Origin: Collinsella sp. AM33-4BH
GTDB taxonomy: Bacteria; Actinomycetota; Coriobacteriia; Coriobacteriales; Coriobacteriaceae
Direction: 5' to 3'
DNA length: 45,018 nt
Assembly (NCBI RefSeq): GCF_003469205.1
Contig: NZ_QSIN01000010.1
Coordinates: 1 to 45,018 of the forward strand
Shown: positions 36,247 to 44,995 of the stretch, piece by piece
Numbering within the stretch: the first letter of the stretch is position 1
Layout of the letters: every line of letters starts with the position of its first letter
Notes under the pieces: generated by a model
Told to the model about the DNA's origin: nothing
Database searches by the model: none
Seen by the model: only the letters and a program-made list of their open reading frames with translations
Position numbers and translations under genes: made by a program

Positions 36247-38412
36247 ATGAGTGGTAAAGAACAGCTCTTTGAGGTATCGCTCGAACGCGAAGGCGCGTAT
36301 CGCAGCATTTCGGCGGCGCTCGAGGCGGCGGAGCGGTGTGTGCCCGATGCGACCGTGCCGGTGCGCGTGCTGGTGGCGCCGGGTGAGTACCGCGAACGGG
36401 TCGAAATTCGTCGTCCGCATGTGACGCTCGAGGGCGAGACGGCCGACAGCGTGCGTATCGTGGGAGGCCTGGGTGCCAAGATGCCTTCGGAAGATGGTAG
36501 CGGCCAGGATGGAAGACTCGGCACCTTCCGTACGTACACGGTGCTGGTCGATGCCGACGACGTGACGCTTGCGGGTCTAACAATCGAAAACAACGCCGGT
36601 GATGGGCGCGAGGTCGGCCAGGCGATTGCCCTGTATGCCGATGGTGACCGCCTGGTTGTCGATGTCTGCTGCATTAAGGGACACCAGGACACGCTCTTTT
36701 TGGGGCCGCTGCCGCCGCGCGAGGCCAAGCCGGGCGGCTTTATAGGCCCCAAGCAGTTCGCCCCGCGCCGCGTGGGGCGGCAGTATTTTCGACGTTGCCG
36801 GATCGAGGGCGATGTCGACTTTATCTTTGGCGGCGCGCGTGCCTACTTTGAGGGGTGTGAGATTCGCTCGCTCAACCGCAATATGGATGTCAACGGGTAT
36901 GTAACGGCAGCCTCCACGCCTCAGGGCGAGCCGTACGGATTTGTGTTTCATGGCTGTTCGTTTACAGCCGATGAGGGCATTGCCCCCGGATCGGTCTATC
37001 TGGGTCGTCCATGGCGCGAGTGGGCCCAGACCGTTTTGCTCGAATGCTGGCTGGGCCCCCATATTTCACTCGAGGGTTGGTGGGATTGGAATAAGCCAGC
37101 GGCACATGACGGCACCCTGTATGCCGGCGGTGCCCTGTTTGGCCCGGCGGGTGATACTGCCGCTTGGGTGCCGTGGGCGCATTGCCTGACCGGTCAGGAT
37201 TCCGAACGCTATGCGCGTGACCGAGTGCTTGCCGGCACGGATGGTTGGGATCCCGAGGGCGGCGACGGTGATGCGGTAGAGACGGCCGGGCTATCTGCCA
37301 ATGGCCGCACCGTGCACATCGAGACGTACTACGAGGACGAACCTGCGCTGCGCGCCCGACTGAAGCGCGAGGGGCGCTCGGCCGCATTTACGGGCAAGAC
37401 TCCCATAGACTTTGAGGCATGGAAGGCTGCGACCAGGACTCGTCTGTACGATATTTTGGGTCTTTCGCTTATGGACCGCGCCCCGATTGAGATTCGTGAG
37501 CTCAATCGCGTGCGGGTTGCCGGCAGCATCGTGCGTACTCATGCGGTGTTGCAGGTTGAGCACGATGTGTGGATGCCGTTTTACCTGTTGGAGCCGTCCC
37601 GCCCCAAGCTTGACGAGCGGGGACTCAAGCGCTGCTATATCTGCCCGCATGGTCACCAGGGGGCGGGTGCTGCAAGCATAGCCGGCGTTGCGGGCGTGCC
37701 GGCGGTCGACGATGCCGTGCGTAAGTTCAATTACGACTACGGTCTGCGTTTGGCGCGCATGGGTTACGTGACCGTCTGCCCCGATGCGCGTGGTTGGGGA
37801 TACCGTCGTGACTGGAAGGGTCAGGGCGACGACGAGAACAGCTACCTGCGCGGTACGTGTCTGAATCAAGCACGTATGGCCGAGCCGCTGGGTCTTACGG
37901 TCGCGGGCCTCAACGCCTGGGACAACATGCGCTTGATTGATTACTTGGAGACACGCGGTGACATTGCCATGGACGACCTGGGCTGCTTTGGTTTTTCGGG
38001 CGGCGGTTACATGACGTTGTACCTGTCCGCGCTCGACCCGCGCGTGCGCAAGGCGTTTGTCTCGGGCTATCTGTACGGCGTTGATGATTCGCTACTGCAC
38101 CTCAACGGCAATTGCAGCTGCAATTACACGCCTGGACTCTGGCGTCTGCTCGACATGGGCGACATTGCATCGCTTGTCGCGCCACGGCCGCTCTTGGTTC
38201 AGAGCTGCGAGAAAGACCATCTCAACGGCGCCCGCGGGCTTGCGAACGTAGACGAGCAGCTCGATATCGTTCGCGACGCCTACGCGCTGCTGGGCAAGGA
38301 CGAAAACCTTCTGCACGAGGTCTGCCCGGGTGGACACCACCTGGGCGTGGCGCATCTTGCCGAGGATATCGAATGGCTCGATTCGCAAGTTGCGGAATGC
38401 GCCCACGCATAG
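36247..38412 (+). CDS. Fused CE8 pectin methylesterase and alpha/beta-hydrolase esterase
   Basis: A two-enzyme fusion of 721 residues. Residues 1 to about 330 are a family CE8 pectin methylesterase: GHQDTLF with Gln147 and Asp148, GDVDFIFGGA with Asp191, and LGRPW with Arg254. Residues from about 385 are a serine esterase of the acetylxylan-esterase/dienelactone-hydrolase type with nucleophile Ser584 (GFSGGGY), Asp657 (EKDH) and His697 or His698 (GGHH). Both catalytic sets look complete. It probably removes methyl and acetyl groups from imported pectin fragments, so that GH28 can act. There is no signal peptide. The ribosome site before ATG 36247 is poor, so translation may be weak. Confidence 0.9.
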   Translation: MSGKEQLFEVSLEREGAYRSISAALEAAERCVPDATVPVRVLVAPGEYRERVEIRRPHVTLEGETADSVRIVGGLGAKMPSEDGSGQDGRLGTFRTYTVLVDADDVTLAGLTIENNAGDGREVGQAIALYADGDRLVVDVCCIKGHQDTLFLGPLPPREAKPGGFIGPKQFAPRRVGRQYFRRCRIEGDVDFIFGGARAYFEGCEIRSLNRNMDVNGYVTAASTPQGEPYGFVFHGCSFTADEGIAPGSVYLGRPWREWAQTVLLECWLGPHISLEGWWDWNKPAAHDGTLYAGGALFGPAGDTAAWVPWAHCLTGQDSERYARDRVLAGTDGWDPEGGDGDAVETAGLSANGRTVHIETYYEDEPALRARLKREGRSAAFTGKTPIDFEAWKAATRTRLYDILGLSLMDRAPIEIRELNRVRVAGSIVRTHAVLQVEHDVWMPFYLLEPSRPKLDERGLKRCYICPHGHQGAGAASIAGVAGVPAVDDAVRKFNYDYGLRLARMGYVTVCPDARGWGYRRDWKGQGDDENSYLRGTCLNQARMAEPLGLTVAGLNAWDNMRLIDYLETRGDIAMDDLGCFGFSGGGYMTLYLSALDPRVRKAFVSGYLYGVDDSLLHLNGNCSCNYTPGLWRLLDMGDIASLVAPRPLLVQSCEKDHLNGARGLANVDEQLDIVRDAYALLGKDENLLHEVCPGGHHLGVAHLAEDIEWLDSQVAECAHA

Positions 38413-38480
38413 CCCCTCGGATGTTGCGAATGAACGGTATGTACCTGTATGACCGCCGGTGTGCGGGTGAGGAGAAGAAT

Positions 38481-39149
38481 ATGGAAACGAAAAACTTGAG
38501 CGAATCGACCATCTGCTGCTTTGGCGATTCGACCACCTGGGGCGATAACGGATGCGGCGGGGGAGGCAACGATATCTCCTGGACTTCGCACCTGGGTGCG
38601 CTGCTGGGCGGCGCTACGATCGAGAACTTTGGTATTAAGGGTTCGCGTATTGCCGTCAAGGCCGACCGTAGCGATTCGTTTGTCGAGCGCTTGGACGGCA
38701 TCGATCACACGGCAGATATCTGCATCGTCTTTGGCGGCGTTAACGACTTTAGCCGTAACGTGCCGCTGGGAGAGCTGGGCAGCACGGACGTGCACGAGTT
38801 CTACGGTGCGCTCGACTACCTGATCCGCACCATCACGGCGCGCTCGCCTCAGGCAAAGCTGGTGTTTATGACGCCGTGCAAGACGAGCGGCAAACACGAG
38901 AAGGATATTCCGGCAAGCAACGAGGCCAACCATCTGGGCCTGACGCAAGACGCCTATGTGCGCGCGATGCTGGAGGTCTGCGATCGCTACTCGGTGCCGG
39001 TGATCGACCTGTATGCGCAAAGCGGCATCAGCCCGTTTTTGCCGGAGCACCGCGAGCTCTACATGCCGGACGGTCTGCATTACAGCCCTACCGGCTATGA
39101 GCGCCTGGCGCATCGCATCGCTGCGGGCCTCACCGCCGTTTGCCGTTAA
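38481..39149 (+). CDS. SGNH/GDSL esterase, rhamnogalacturonan acetylesterase-like
   Basis: Esterase of 222 residues of the SGNH hydrolase superfamily. Block I is CFGDSTTWG with Ser17, block III is GGVNDF, and block V is DGLHYSPTGYERLA with Asp197 and His200. In the setting of pectin genes, deacetylation of rhamnogalacturonan fragments (family CE12-like) is the likely role, though the sequence alone would allow other acyl esters. There is no signal peptide. The ATG at 38481 follows GAGGAGAAG; the long upstream extension of the open frame overlaps the previous gene and is not used. The last codons overlap the CCGTT module of the GH105 promoter. Confidence 0.85.
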   Translation: METKNLSESTICCFGDSTTWGDNGCGGGGNDISWTSHLGALLGGATIENFGIKGSRIAVKADRSDSFVERLDGIDHTADICIVFGGVNDFSRNVPLGELGSTDVHEFYGALDYLIRTITARSPQAKLVFMTPCKTSGKHEKDIPASNEANHLGLTQDAYVRAMLEVCDRYSVPVIDLYAQSGISPFLPEHRELYMPDGLHYSPTGYERLAHRIAAGLTAVCR

Positions 39150-39163
39150 AAGTTTGCCGTTCA
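39136..39163 (+). promoter_or_regulatory. CCGTT direct-repeat module (GH105 copy)
   Basis: CCGTT at 39136 and CCGTTCA at 39157, 21 bp apart with AAAAG between. The first repeat lies in the last codons of the esterase gene. The match between the repeats is weaker than in the other three copies. Confidence 0.55.
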
Positions 39164-39229
39164 CGGGGATTATAGGGTTAACGTTCACCCTATAATCCCC
39201 GTTCGCGTTACACTAGGGGAAACGTTCAC
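39164..39229. promoter_or_regulatory. GH105 promoter: operators inside a 38-bp palindrome
   Basis: Operator GTTAACGTTCAC (39177-39188) sits at the centre of a perfect 15-bp inverted repeat (39164-39178 with 39187-39201). GGAAACGTTCAC (39218-39229) follows 41 bp later. By analogy with uxaC the -35 is TTCACC (39184-39189) with a weak -10 near 39207-39214. A perfect TATAAT also lies at 39191-39196 and, by symmetry, on the other strand. Confidence 0.65.
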
Positions 39230-39256
39230 CCATCAATAACGTCAGAGGGGACAGCA

Positions 39257-40495
39257 ATGGGTTGCAATCAGATTCTGGACCGTTATATCGAGCAGTTGAT
39301 CGAGACCTCTACGCCTCAGGCGCCGGCCTGGAATATCGAAAAGCTTCGCGCCGGCAAGGAGAACACCTGGAATTACATTGACGGCTGCATGATCAAGGCA
39401 CTCATCGAGCTGTACGAGATCACCGGCGAGCAGCGCTACCTGACCTTCGCTGACGACTATATCGACTTTTTTGTCCAGGATGACGGCACCATCAAGCATT
39501 ACGATCCCCAGGAATACAACCTCGACAACGTCAATGCGGGCAAAACCCTCTACAAACTCTATGACCTGGTGGGCAAGCCCAAGTACCGTGCCGCCATGGA
39601 TACCATCTATCGTCAGCTCGAAACCCAGCCGCGTACCAAAGAGGGTGTGTTTTGGCACAAAGCCGTCTACCCCAACCAGATCTGGCTCGACGGCATGTAC
39701 ATGGCGCAGCCGTTCTACATGCAGTACGAGCTGAGCTTCCACAACCGCCGTGCCTGCTCGGATAGTTTCCATATGTTCCAGGTCGTGCATGACCTGATGC
39801 GCAACCCCCTCAACGGCCTGTACTATCACGCCTACGACGCGAGCCGCAAGCAGTTCTGGTGCGATCCCGTCACCGGCCTTTCGGCCAACTTCTGGCTGCG
39901 CGCCGAGGGCTGGTTCGCCATGGCGCTCATCGATACCTGGGAGCTCATGCCGCCCTCGATGTCGGCCGAGAAGGACGAGATCCGCAAGATGTTCCACGAC
40001 CTGATCGACGCCATGCTGCCGTATCAGGACGAGAAGACCGGCATGTGGCACCAGGTCATCAACCTGCCCAATATCGCCCCCAACTATCTGGAGGAGTCGG
40101 GCAGCGCCATCTTTGCCAACGCCATCATGAAGGGCGTGCGCCTGGGCGTGCTGGGCGAGCGCTACTACCAGTACGGCCGCCGTGCGTTTGACGGCATCTG
40201 CGACACGTGCCTGTCCGAGCGCGACGGGCAGCTGGCGCTCGACAACATCTGCCTGGTGGCGGGTCTTGGCAACACCGCGCACCGCGAGGGCACGTTTGGC
40301 TACTACATGAGCGAGCCCGTCGTCAAAAACGACGCGAAGGGCGTGGCGCCGCTGGTGCTCGCCTATATCGAGACTATGCATCATGACAAGTTGGCCGGTA
40401 AGCGCGATCCGCTCGCCCCTTCGGGCGTGTGCTCCATCGATGACCCGTTTGGCGGCTACACCCCGGGCATCAACGCTCAAAAGGGGCGTGAATAG
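39257..40495 (+). CDS. GH105 unsaturated (rhamno)galacturonyl hydrolase
   Basis: Cytoplasmic (alpha/alpha)6-barrel enzyme of 412 residues that removes the unsaturated uronic acid left at the non-reducing end of pectin fragments by lyases. The catalytic Asp145 is in NQIWLDGMYMAQPF, matching Asp143 of YteR from Bacillus subtilis. SANFWLRAEGWFAMAL and the C-terminal DPFGGYTPGINAQ are other conserved parts. Family GH88 is related, but the length and motif favour GH105. The ATG at 39257 follows AGAGGGGA. It has its own promoter with operators and is translationally coupled to the isomerase gene after it. No pectate lyase is encoded in the window. Confidence 0.92.
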   Translation: MGCNQILDRYIEQLIETSTPQAPAWNIEKLRAGKENTWNYIDGCMIKALIELYEITGEQRYLTFADDYIDFFVQDDGTIKHYDPQEYNLDNVNAGKTLYKLYDLVGKPKYRAAMDTIYRQLETQPRTKEGVFWHKAVYPNQIWLDGMYMAQPFYMQYELSFHNRRACSDSFHMFQVVHDLMRNPLNGLYYHAYDASRKQFWCDPVTGLSANFWLRAEGWFAMALIDTWELMPPSMSAEKDEIRKMFHDLIDAMLPYQDEKTGMWHQVINLPNIAPNYLEESGSAIFANAIMKGVRLGVLGERYYQYGRRAFDGICDTCLSERDGQLALDNICLVAGLGNTAHREGTFGYYMSEPVVKNDAKGVAPLVLAYIETMHHDKLAGKRDPLAPSGVCSIDDPFGGYTPGINAQKGRE

Positions 40496-40496
40496 C

Positions 40497-41402
40497 GTGG
40501 GGGCCATTACTCCGGGCGTACGTTTGCACGATCTTGTGCAGGGAACCGTCGAGGAACGCATTCGCATGGCAGGAGAGCTGGGCTTTTCGTGCATCCAACT
40601 GCCGAGCAAGGTGCTCTACGCATCGATGGGGATCGATCGGGGCGGCCTGACTCGCGAGCTTGCCGAGCACCTGCGTGCGGTGCTCGACGAGGCGGACGTT
40701 TCGGTTGCCGTGCTCGGCTGCTATAAGAATCTGGCGACGCCCGATCGACAACAGCTCATGGATAACTTTGCCGAGTACGAGGCATGCTTGAACTTTGCCC
40801 AGATGCTCGGCGGATGTCCTGTTGGCACCGAGACCGGTCGTCCCAATGCGCAGAACCGCGTTGCTGACGACCGTATGACCGACGAGGCACTCGATGCGTT
40901 TATGGACGGACTCGCACGTGTCTGTGAGCGCGCCGAGGCCGTTGGTGGGCAAATACTGATTGAGCCCGGCTGGAACGAGACGGTCAACACACCGGATCGC
41001 TGCCGCGAGGTATTGGAGCGCGTCTCGAGCCCAGCGCTCGGCGTGATCTACGACCCGGTGTCGCTGCTGCACCCCAGCGTCGTTAACGAGGCGCAGGAAA
41101 TCACCGCGCGTATGCTCTACTTATGCGGCAGCAAGATCCGCGTGCTGCATGCCAAGGATTTTGAAGTCGTCGACAACGAGGACGAGGCCGGTTGGTGCGA
41201 CGGTACAGGTTCGCGCCTGGTGTGCCACGGCGTGGGCGAGACGGGCCGTTATGACTTTGAGCCCGTGGTGGCCTGGGCGGCTGCCGCCCGCCCTGGGATT
41301 CCCTGCGTGGTCGAGAACAGCGTGCCGGCGACGGTGGCTGGCTGCCTGACGACACTCGGGCGCATGTCCGCTCGCTGCGGGGCATCGCATCGCGAGATAT
41401 AG
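40497..41402 (+). CDS. Sugar phosphate isomerase/epimerase (xylose-isomerase-like TIM barrel)
   Basis: TIM-barrel protein of 301 residues of the AP-endonuclease-2/xylose-isomerase-like superfamily. Metal-binding positions can be seen in LIEPGWNETVNT, VIYDPVSLLHP, VLHAKDFEV and the end block GVGETGRYDFEPVV. The reaction is unknown; the place after GH105 suggests handling of the unsaturated or rhamnose-side product. The start is uncertain: GTG 40497 has AAGGGG ten bases upstream and begins just after the GH105 stop, while GTG 40488 would overlap that gene by eight bases. Confidence 0.8.
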   Translation: MGAITPGVRLHDLVQGTVEERIRMAGELGFSCIQLPSKVLYASMGIDRGGLTRELAEHLRAVLDEADVSVAVLGCYKNLATPDRQQLMDNFAEYEACLNFAQMLGGCPVGTETGRPNAQNRVADDRMTDEALDAFMDGLARVCERAEAVGGQILIEPGWNETVNTPDRCREVLERVSSPALGVIYDPVSLLHPSVVNEAQEITARMLYLCGSKIRVLHAKDFEVVDNEDEAGWCDGTGSRLVCHGVGETGRYDFEPVVAWAAAARPGIPCVVENSVPATVAGCLTTLGRMSARCGASHREI

Positions 41403-41505
41403 CATTGGCTTTTGCTGTGGCGGCAAATTGAGCTTGTCTGACTGGGGGCGACGGTGAAGGGTCTTTATCGTCGTCTCATTGGATTACGTCAAAAAGGGGA
41501 GTTGC

Positions 41506-42723
41506 GTGGCTATCCACATTGTCGAAGAGGCGAATCGTTGCCTAGGTTGCAAAAGGGCGTTCTGCCAGCTTAAAGGCTGCCCGGTTCAGACACCTATCCC
41601 GCAGGTCATTGACCTGTTCAAACAGCGTCGTCTGGAAGAGGCGGGCGAGCTGCTGTTCCAGAACAATCCCATGAGCGCGGTCTGCTCCATGATCTGCAAC
41701 CATTCGGGCCAGTGCGAGGGCGCGTGCATCCAGGGCCGCAAGGGCACACCGGTGCATTTTTCGAGTATCGAGAACTATATCTCGACTGCATATTTGGACC
41801 GTAAGGAGTGGAAGCCCGCGCCGTCGTGCGGCAGACAGGTTGCCGTGGTCGGTTCCGGTCCTGCTGGCATTACCGTTGCCATTAAGATGGCTCAGCTGGG
41901 CTGTGCTGTCACGGTGTTTGAGCAGCGTCCCGAGATCGGCGGTGTGCTGGAGTACGGTATCCCCGAGTTCCGCCTGCCCCGTGCACTCGTGCAAAAGTAC
42001 CGTCACGTGATGTGCTCGCTCGGCGTGCGCGTTCGCCCCTCGACCACCATCGGCGGTGCGCTGCATATCGACGACCTGCTGCGCGACGGCTACGATGCAG
42101 TCTTTGTGGGCACCGGTACCTGGCGAGCCCGCAAGCTGGGTATTCCCGGCGAGTCGCGCGGCAACGTGCTGTTTGGTATCGATTATCTGGTCGATCCCAC
42201 GAGCGTGGCGATCGGGCAGAACGTGGCGGTTATCGGCGCCGGCAATGTGGCCATGGATGTCGCCCGCACGGCCCTGCGCTCGGGCGCTCGTAAGGTTACC
42301 GTGTATGCCCGATCGCGCCATATTTCGGCCATCGATGACGAGGTTGAGCTGACCGAGCTTGACGGTGCCGAGATCGTGCGCGGCAAGGCGATCTGTGCCA
42401 TCGACGATAACGGTCCGGTGTTCGAGACGGCTATCTTTGACGAGGACAACAACGTGGTGGGCTACGAGGAAGAGCTTGACCATGTGCCCGCCGACACGGT
42501 TGTGATTGCGGCCTCGCAGGTGCCCAAGGACAAACTGGTGCTTACGACGGGCGGTCTGGAGACCGACCATCGCGGTCTTCTTTCGGTCGATGAGCACGGC
42601 ATGACCACCGTGCCTGGCGTCTTTGCCGCCGGCGACGTGGTCAACGGCCCGCTCACTGTGGTCCATGCTGTAGCTGGCGCCAAGCTTGCCGTCGAAGGCA
42701 TGACTAACTACCTGGGCCTCTAA
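41506..42723 (+). CDS. GltD-like NAD(P)-dependent flavoprotein oxidoreductase
   Basis: Flavoprotein of 405 residues resembling the small subunit of glutamate synthase. The N-terminal iron-sulfur region has Cys12, Cys15, Cys20 and Cys25 (RCLGCKRAFCQLKGCP) and a second group in CSMICNHSGQCEGACI. The FAD site is VVGSGPAGITVA and the NAD(P)H site is VIGAGNVAMDVARTA. No GltB large subunit is nearby, so it may pass electrons to another partner, as NfnB- or preA/T-like proteins do. The GTG at 41506 follows AAAGGGGAG. The functional link to the pectin genes upstream is unknown. Confidence 0.87.
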   Translation: MAIHIVEEANRCLGCKRAFCQLKGCPVQTPIPQVIDLFKQRRLEEAGELLFQNNPMSAVCSMICNHSGQCEGACIQGRKGTPVHFSSIENYISTAYLDRKEWKPAPSCGRQVAVVGSGPAGITVAIKMAQLGCAVTVFEQRPEIGGVLEYGIPEFRLPRALVQKYRHVMCSLGVRVRPSTTIGGALHIDDLLRDGYDAVFVGTGTWRARKLGIPGESRGNVLFGIDYLVDPTSVAIGQNVAVIGAGNVAMDVARTALRSGARKVTVYARSRHISAIDDEVELTELDGAEIVRGKAICAIDDNGPVFETAIFDEDNNVVGYEEELDHVPADTVVIAASQVPKDKLVLTTGGLETDHRGLLSVDEHGMTTVPGVFAAGDVVNGPLTVVHAVAGAKLAVEGMTNYLGL

Positions 42724-42738
42724 CCCATCCCATCCATC

Positions 42739-42810
42739 AGTTGCGGTGGAATACGGACTGTTTTGGCTGTCAAAGGCCTTATCTACTCCGTATTCCACCG
42801 CAACTTTTTT
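42739..42810 (+). terminator. Long-loop terminator after the GltD-like gene
   Basis: Perfect 19-bp stem (42739-42757 with 42787-42805) and TTTTTT at the end. The 29-base loop is unusually long for an intrinsic terminator. Confidence 0.8.
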
Positions 42811-42920
42811 GTGGGTCGAGCAGAAGCTGGGGAGCGCATGCGGTCGGGTACTGCGCGGTTGCTGATACGATAGGTAGGTCATCAACTGCCGCCGAGCGGC
42901 TCAAACGAAAGGAACCCTGT

Positions 42921-44870
42921 ATGGAGTCCTCCGCCTATCCGATGCTCTTTAGCCCGATCAAGGTCGGTACGACCGAGGTCAAGAACCGCGTCTTTATGCC
43001 GCCAGTGTCAACCAACCTGGCCGATCATGGCTATGTGACCGACGACTTGGTCGATCATTACCGTGCCCGCGCCAAGGGCGGCGTGGGCCTGATCATCACC
43101 GAGGTCGTGACGGTCGAGCCCACCTATACCTATCTGCCGGGCGATATGTGCTGCTATGACGACACGTTTATCCCCGGTTGGGAAAAGCTCGCCGCAGCCG
43201 TCCACGAGCATGGCTGCAAGATCATGCCGCAGCTCTTCCACCCCGCCTACATGGCCTTTAACATTCCAGGCACGCCGCGCCTGATCGCTCCGTCCTTTGT
43301 GGGTCCGTCCTATGCCCGCGAGGCGCCGCGTCCCATCACGGTTGATGAGATTCACGAGCTCACACATCAGTTTGGCGATGCCGCTGTGCGCATGCAGAAG
43401 GCTGGCGTCGATGGCGTCGAGGTCCATGCGGCGCACGCTCACGGCATGCTTGGCGGCTTTTTGACTCCGCTCTACAACAAGCGCACCGACGAGTACGGCG
43501 GTTCGCTCGACGCCCGCATGCGCTTTTTGCTCGAGGTCATCGCTGAGATTCGCGAGCGCTGCGGCAAGGACTTTATCATCGACGTCCGTATTTCGGGCGA
43601 CGAGTACACCGATGGCGGCCTGACCCTCAACGACATGATCTACGTCTCGCGTCGCCTGGAGAAGGCCGGCGTCGACATGATTCATGTGTCGGGTGGTACC
43701 ACCATCAAGCGCGGCTCCGCGATTCCTGCCGCCGGCACGCAGCAGGCCTCGCATGCCGCCTGCTCGCGCGAGATTAAGAAGCACGTCAACATTCCCGTCG
43801 CCACCGTCGGACGCATTAACGAGGCCTGGATTGCCGAGGAGCTGATCGAGGACGGCGCCGCCGACATCTGCATGATGGGCCGCGCCAACCTGTGCGATGC
43901 CGAGTTCTGCAATAAGGCGGCTGCCGGCAACGCCGACGAGATCCGTCCCTGCATCGGCTGCCTGCGCTGCCTGAACGGCATCATGTTCGGCAAGCGCATC
44001 TCCTGCACTGTCAACCCGGACGTGGAGCGCGACGAGGCCGGCTACGAGCCTGCCGCCGAGGCAAAGAACGTGCTCGTTGTGGGCGCCGGCCCCGCGGGCA
44101 TGGAGGCGGCCTACATCGCCGCCAAGCGCGGCCATAACGTGGTGCTCGTGGATAAGCAGGACGAGCCGGGCGGCGAGATGCGCATTGCGGCCGTTCCGCC
44201 GGCAAAGCAGGAGCTCACTCGTGTGATCAAGTATCAGTACCGTCGCCTGGCCGAGGCCGGCGTCACGTGCGTCTTTGGTACCGAGCTTTCGGCCGAGGAC
44301 ATTCAGCGCGATTACGCGGGCTACGAGGTTGTCCTGGCTTATGGCGCCGAGCCCATCGCTCCGGCCTTTATGCAGGGCTTTAAGCAGGTTATGACGGCTG
44401 ACGACCTGCTGGGCGGCAAGGCTTTCCCGGGTAAGAAGATCGTCATCGTGGGCGGCGGCACCGTCGGCTGCGAGACGGCCGATTACCTGGCCCCGTTGGT
44501 CAACGACCTGTCGCCGGCCAATCGCGATGTCACCGTTATCGAGATGACCAAGACGCTCGCCGCCAACGAGGGCGGCGCCGGCCGCGCGGTGCTCATCACG
44601 CGCATGCTCTCCAAGGGCGTCCACGTGCTGACCGAGGCCAAGGTGACCGAGATCACCGAGGACACCATCAGCTACGAGAAGGACGGCGAGGTCCACACCA
44701 TCACCGGTGCCGATACGCTGGTGCTTGCCATGGGCTATCGTCCCAATACCAAGCTGGCCGACGACCTGGCTGCAGCCGGTGTTGCCACCCACGTGCTGGG
44801 CGATGCCAACGAGTGCGGCAACATCCGCGAAACCATCGGCGATGGCTACAAGGTTGCCTGCGAACTCTAG
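42921..44870 (+). CDS. Old-Yellow-Enzyme family NADH:flavin oxidoreductase (enoate reductase-like)
   Basis: Multidomain reductase of 649 residues built like 2,4-dienoyl-CoA reductase and the bile-acid enzymes BaiCD/BaiH. An N-terminal FMN barrel (to about residue 340) has the substrate His pair in HAAHAHG (His169, His172) and NKRTDEYGGS. A 4Fe-4S cluster site follows, with Cys344, Cys347, Cys350 and Cys362. The C-terminal FAD/NAD domains have VVGAGPAGMEAA and IVGGGTVGCETADYL. It probably reduces a carbon-carbon double bond in an unsaturated acid or steroid; the substrate is unknown. The ATG at 42921 follows AAAGGAA. It is monocistronic as far as the window shows. Confidence 0.9.
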   Translation: MESSAYPMLFSPIKVGTTEVKNRVFMPPVSTNLADHGYVTDDLVDHYRARAKGGVGLIITEVVTVEPTYTYLPGDMCCYDDTFIPGWEKLAAAVHEHGCKIMPQLFHPAYMAFNIPGTPRLIAPSFVGPSYAREAPRPITVDEIHELTHQFGDAAVRMQKAGVDGVEVHAAHAHGMLGGFLTPLYNKRTDEYGGSLDARMRFLLEVIAEIRERCGKDFIIDVRISGDEYTDGGLTLNDMIYVSRRLEKAGVDMIHVSGGTTIKRGSAIPAAGTQQASHAACSREIKKHVNIPVATVGRINEAWIAEELIEDGAADICMMGRANLCDAEFCNKAAAGNADEIRPCIGCLRCLNGIMFGKRISCTVNPDVERDEAGYEPAAEAKNVLVVGAGPAGMEAAYIAAKRGHNVVLVDKQDEPGGEMRIAAVPPAKQELTRVIKYQYRRLAEAGVTCVFGTELSAEDIQRDYAGYEVVLAYGAEPIAPAFMQGFKQVMTADDLLGGKAFPGKKIVIVGGGTVGCETADYLAPLVNDLSPANRDVTVIEMTKTLAANEGGAGRAVLITRMLSKGVHVLTEAKVTEITEDTISYEKDGEVHTITGADTLVLAMGYRPNTKLADDLAAAGVATHVLGDANECGNIRETIGDGYKVACEL

Positions 44871-44903
44871 TCAACCCCTGGAGCTAGGGGGACAGGCTGC
44901 TTT

Positions 44904-44918
44904 GCACCAACGTGGTGC
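44904..44918. repeat. Short hairpin after the reductase gene
   Basis: GCACCA and TGGTGC pair around ACG, with AGGGGG upstream and ACCCCT downstream able to pair outside it. It is part of a short structured block without a T-run. Confidence 0.4.
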
Positions 44919-44955
44919 CTAGGTATCTGACCCCTCTGCACCATTCGATAGCAAA

Positions 44956-44995
44956 AAGCGGCGGCCGCCCCGGGCTTCGGGGCGGCCGCGGCTTG
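44956..44995. repeat. GC-rich hairpin near the window end
   Basis: Perfect 11-bp stem (44961-44971 with 44979-44989) extended by AAGC/GCTT past one mismatch. The T-run is missing, but on the minus strand the stem ends in TTTTTGC, so it may terminate a leftward transcript from outside the window. Confidence 0.5.
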
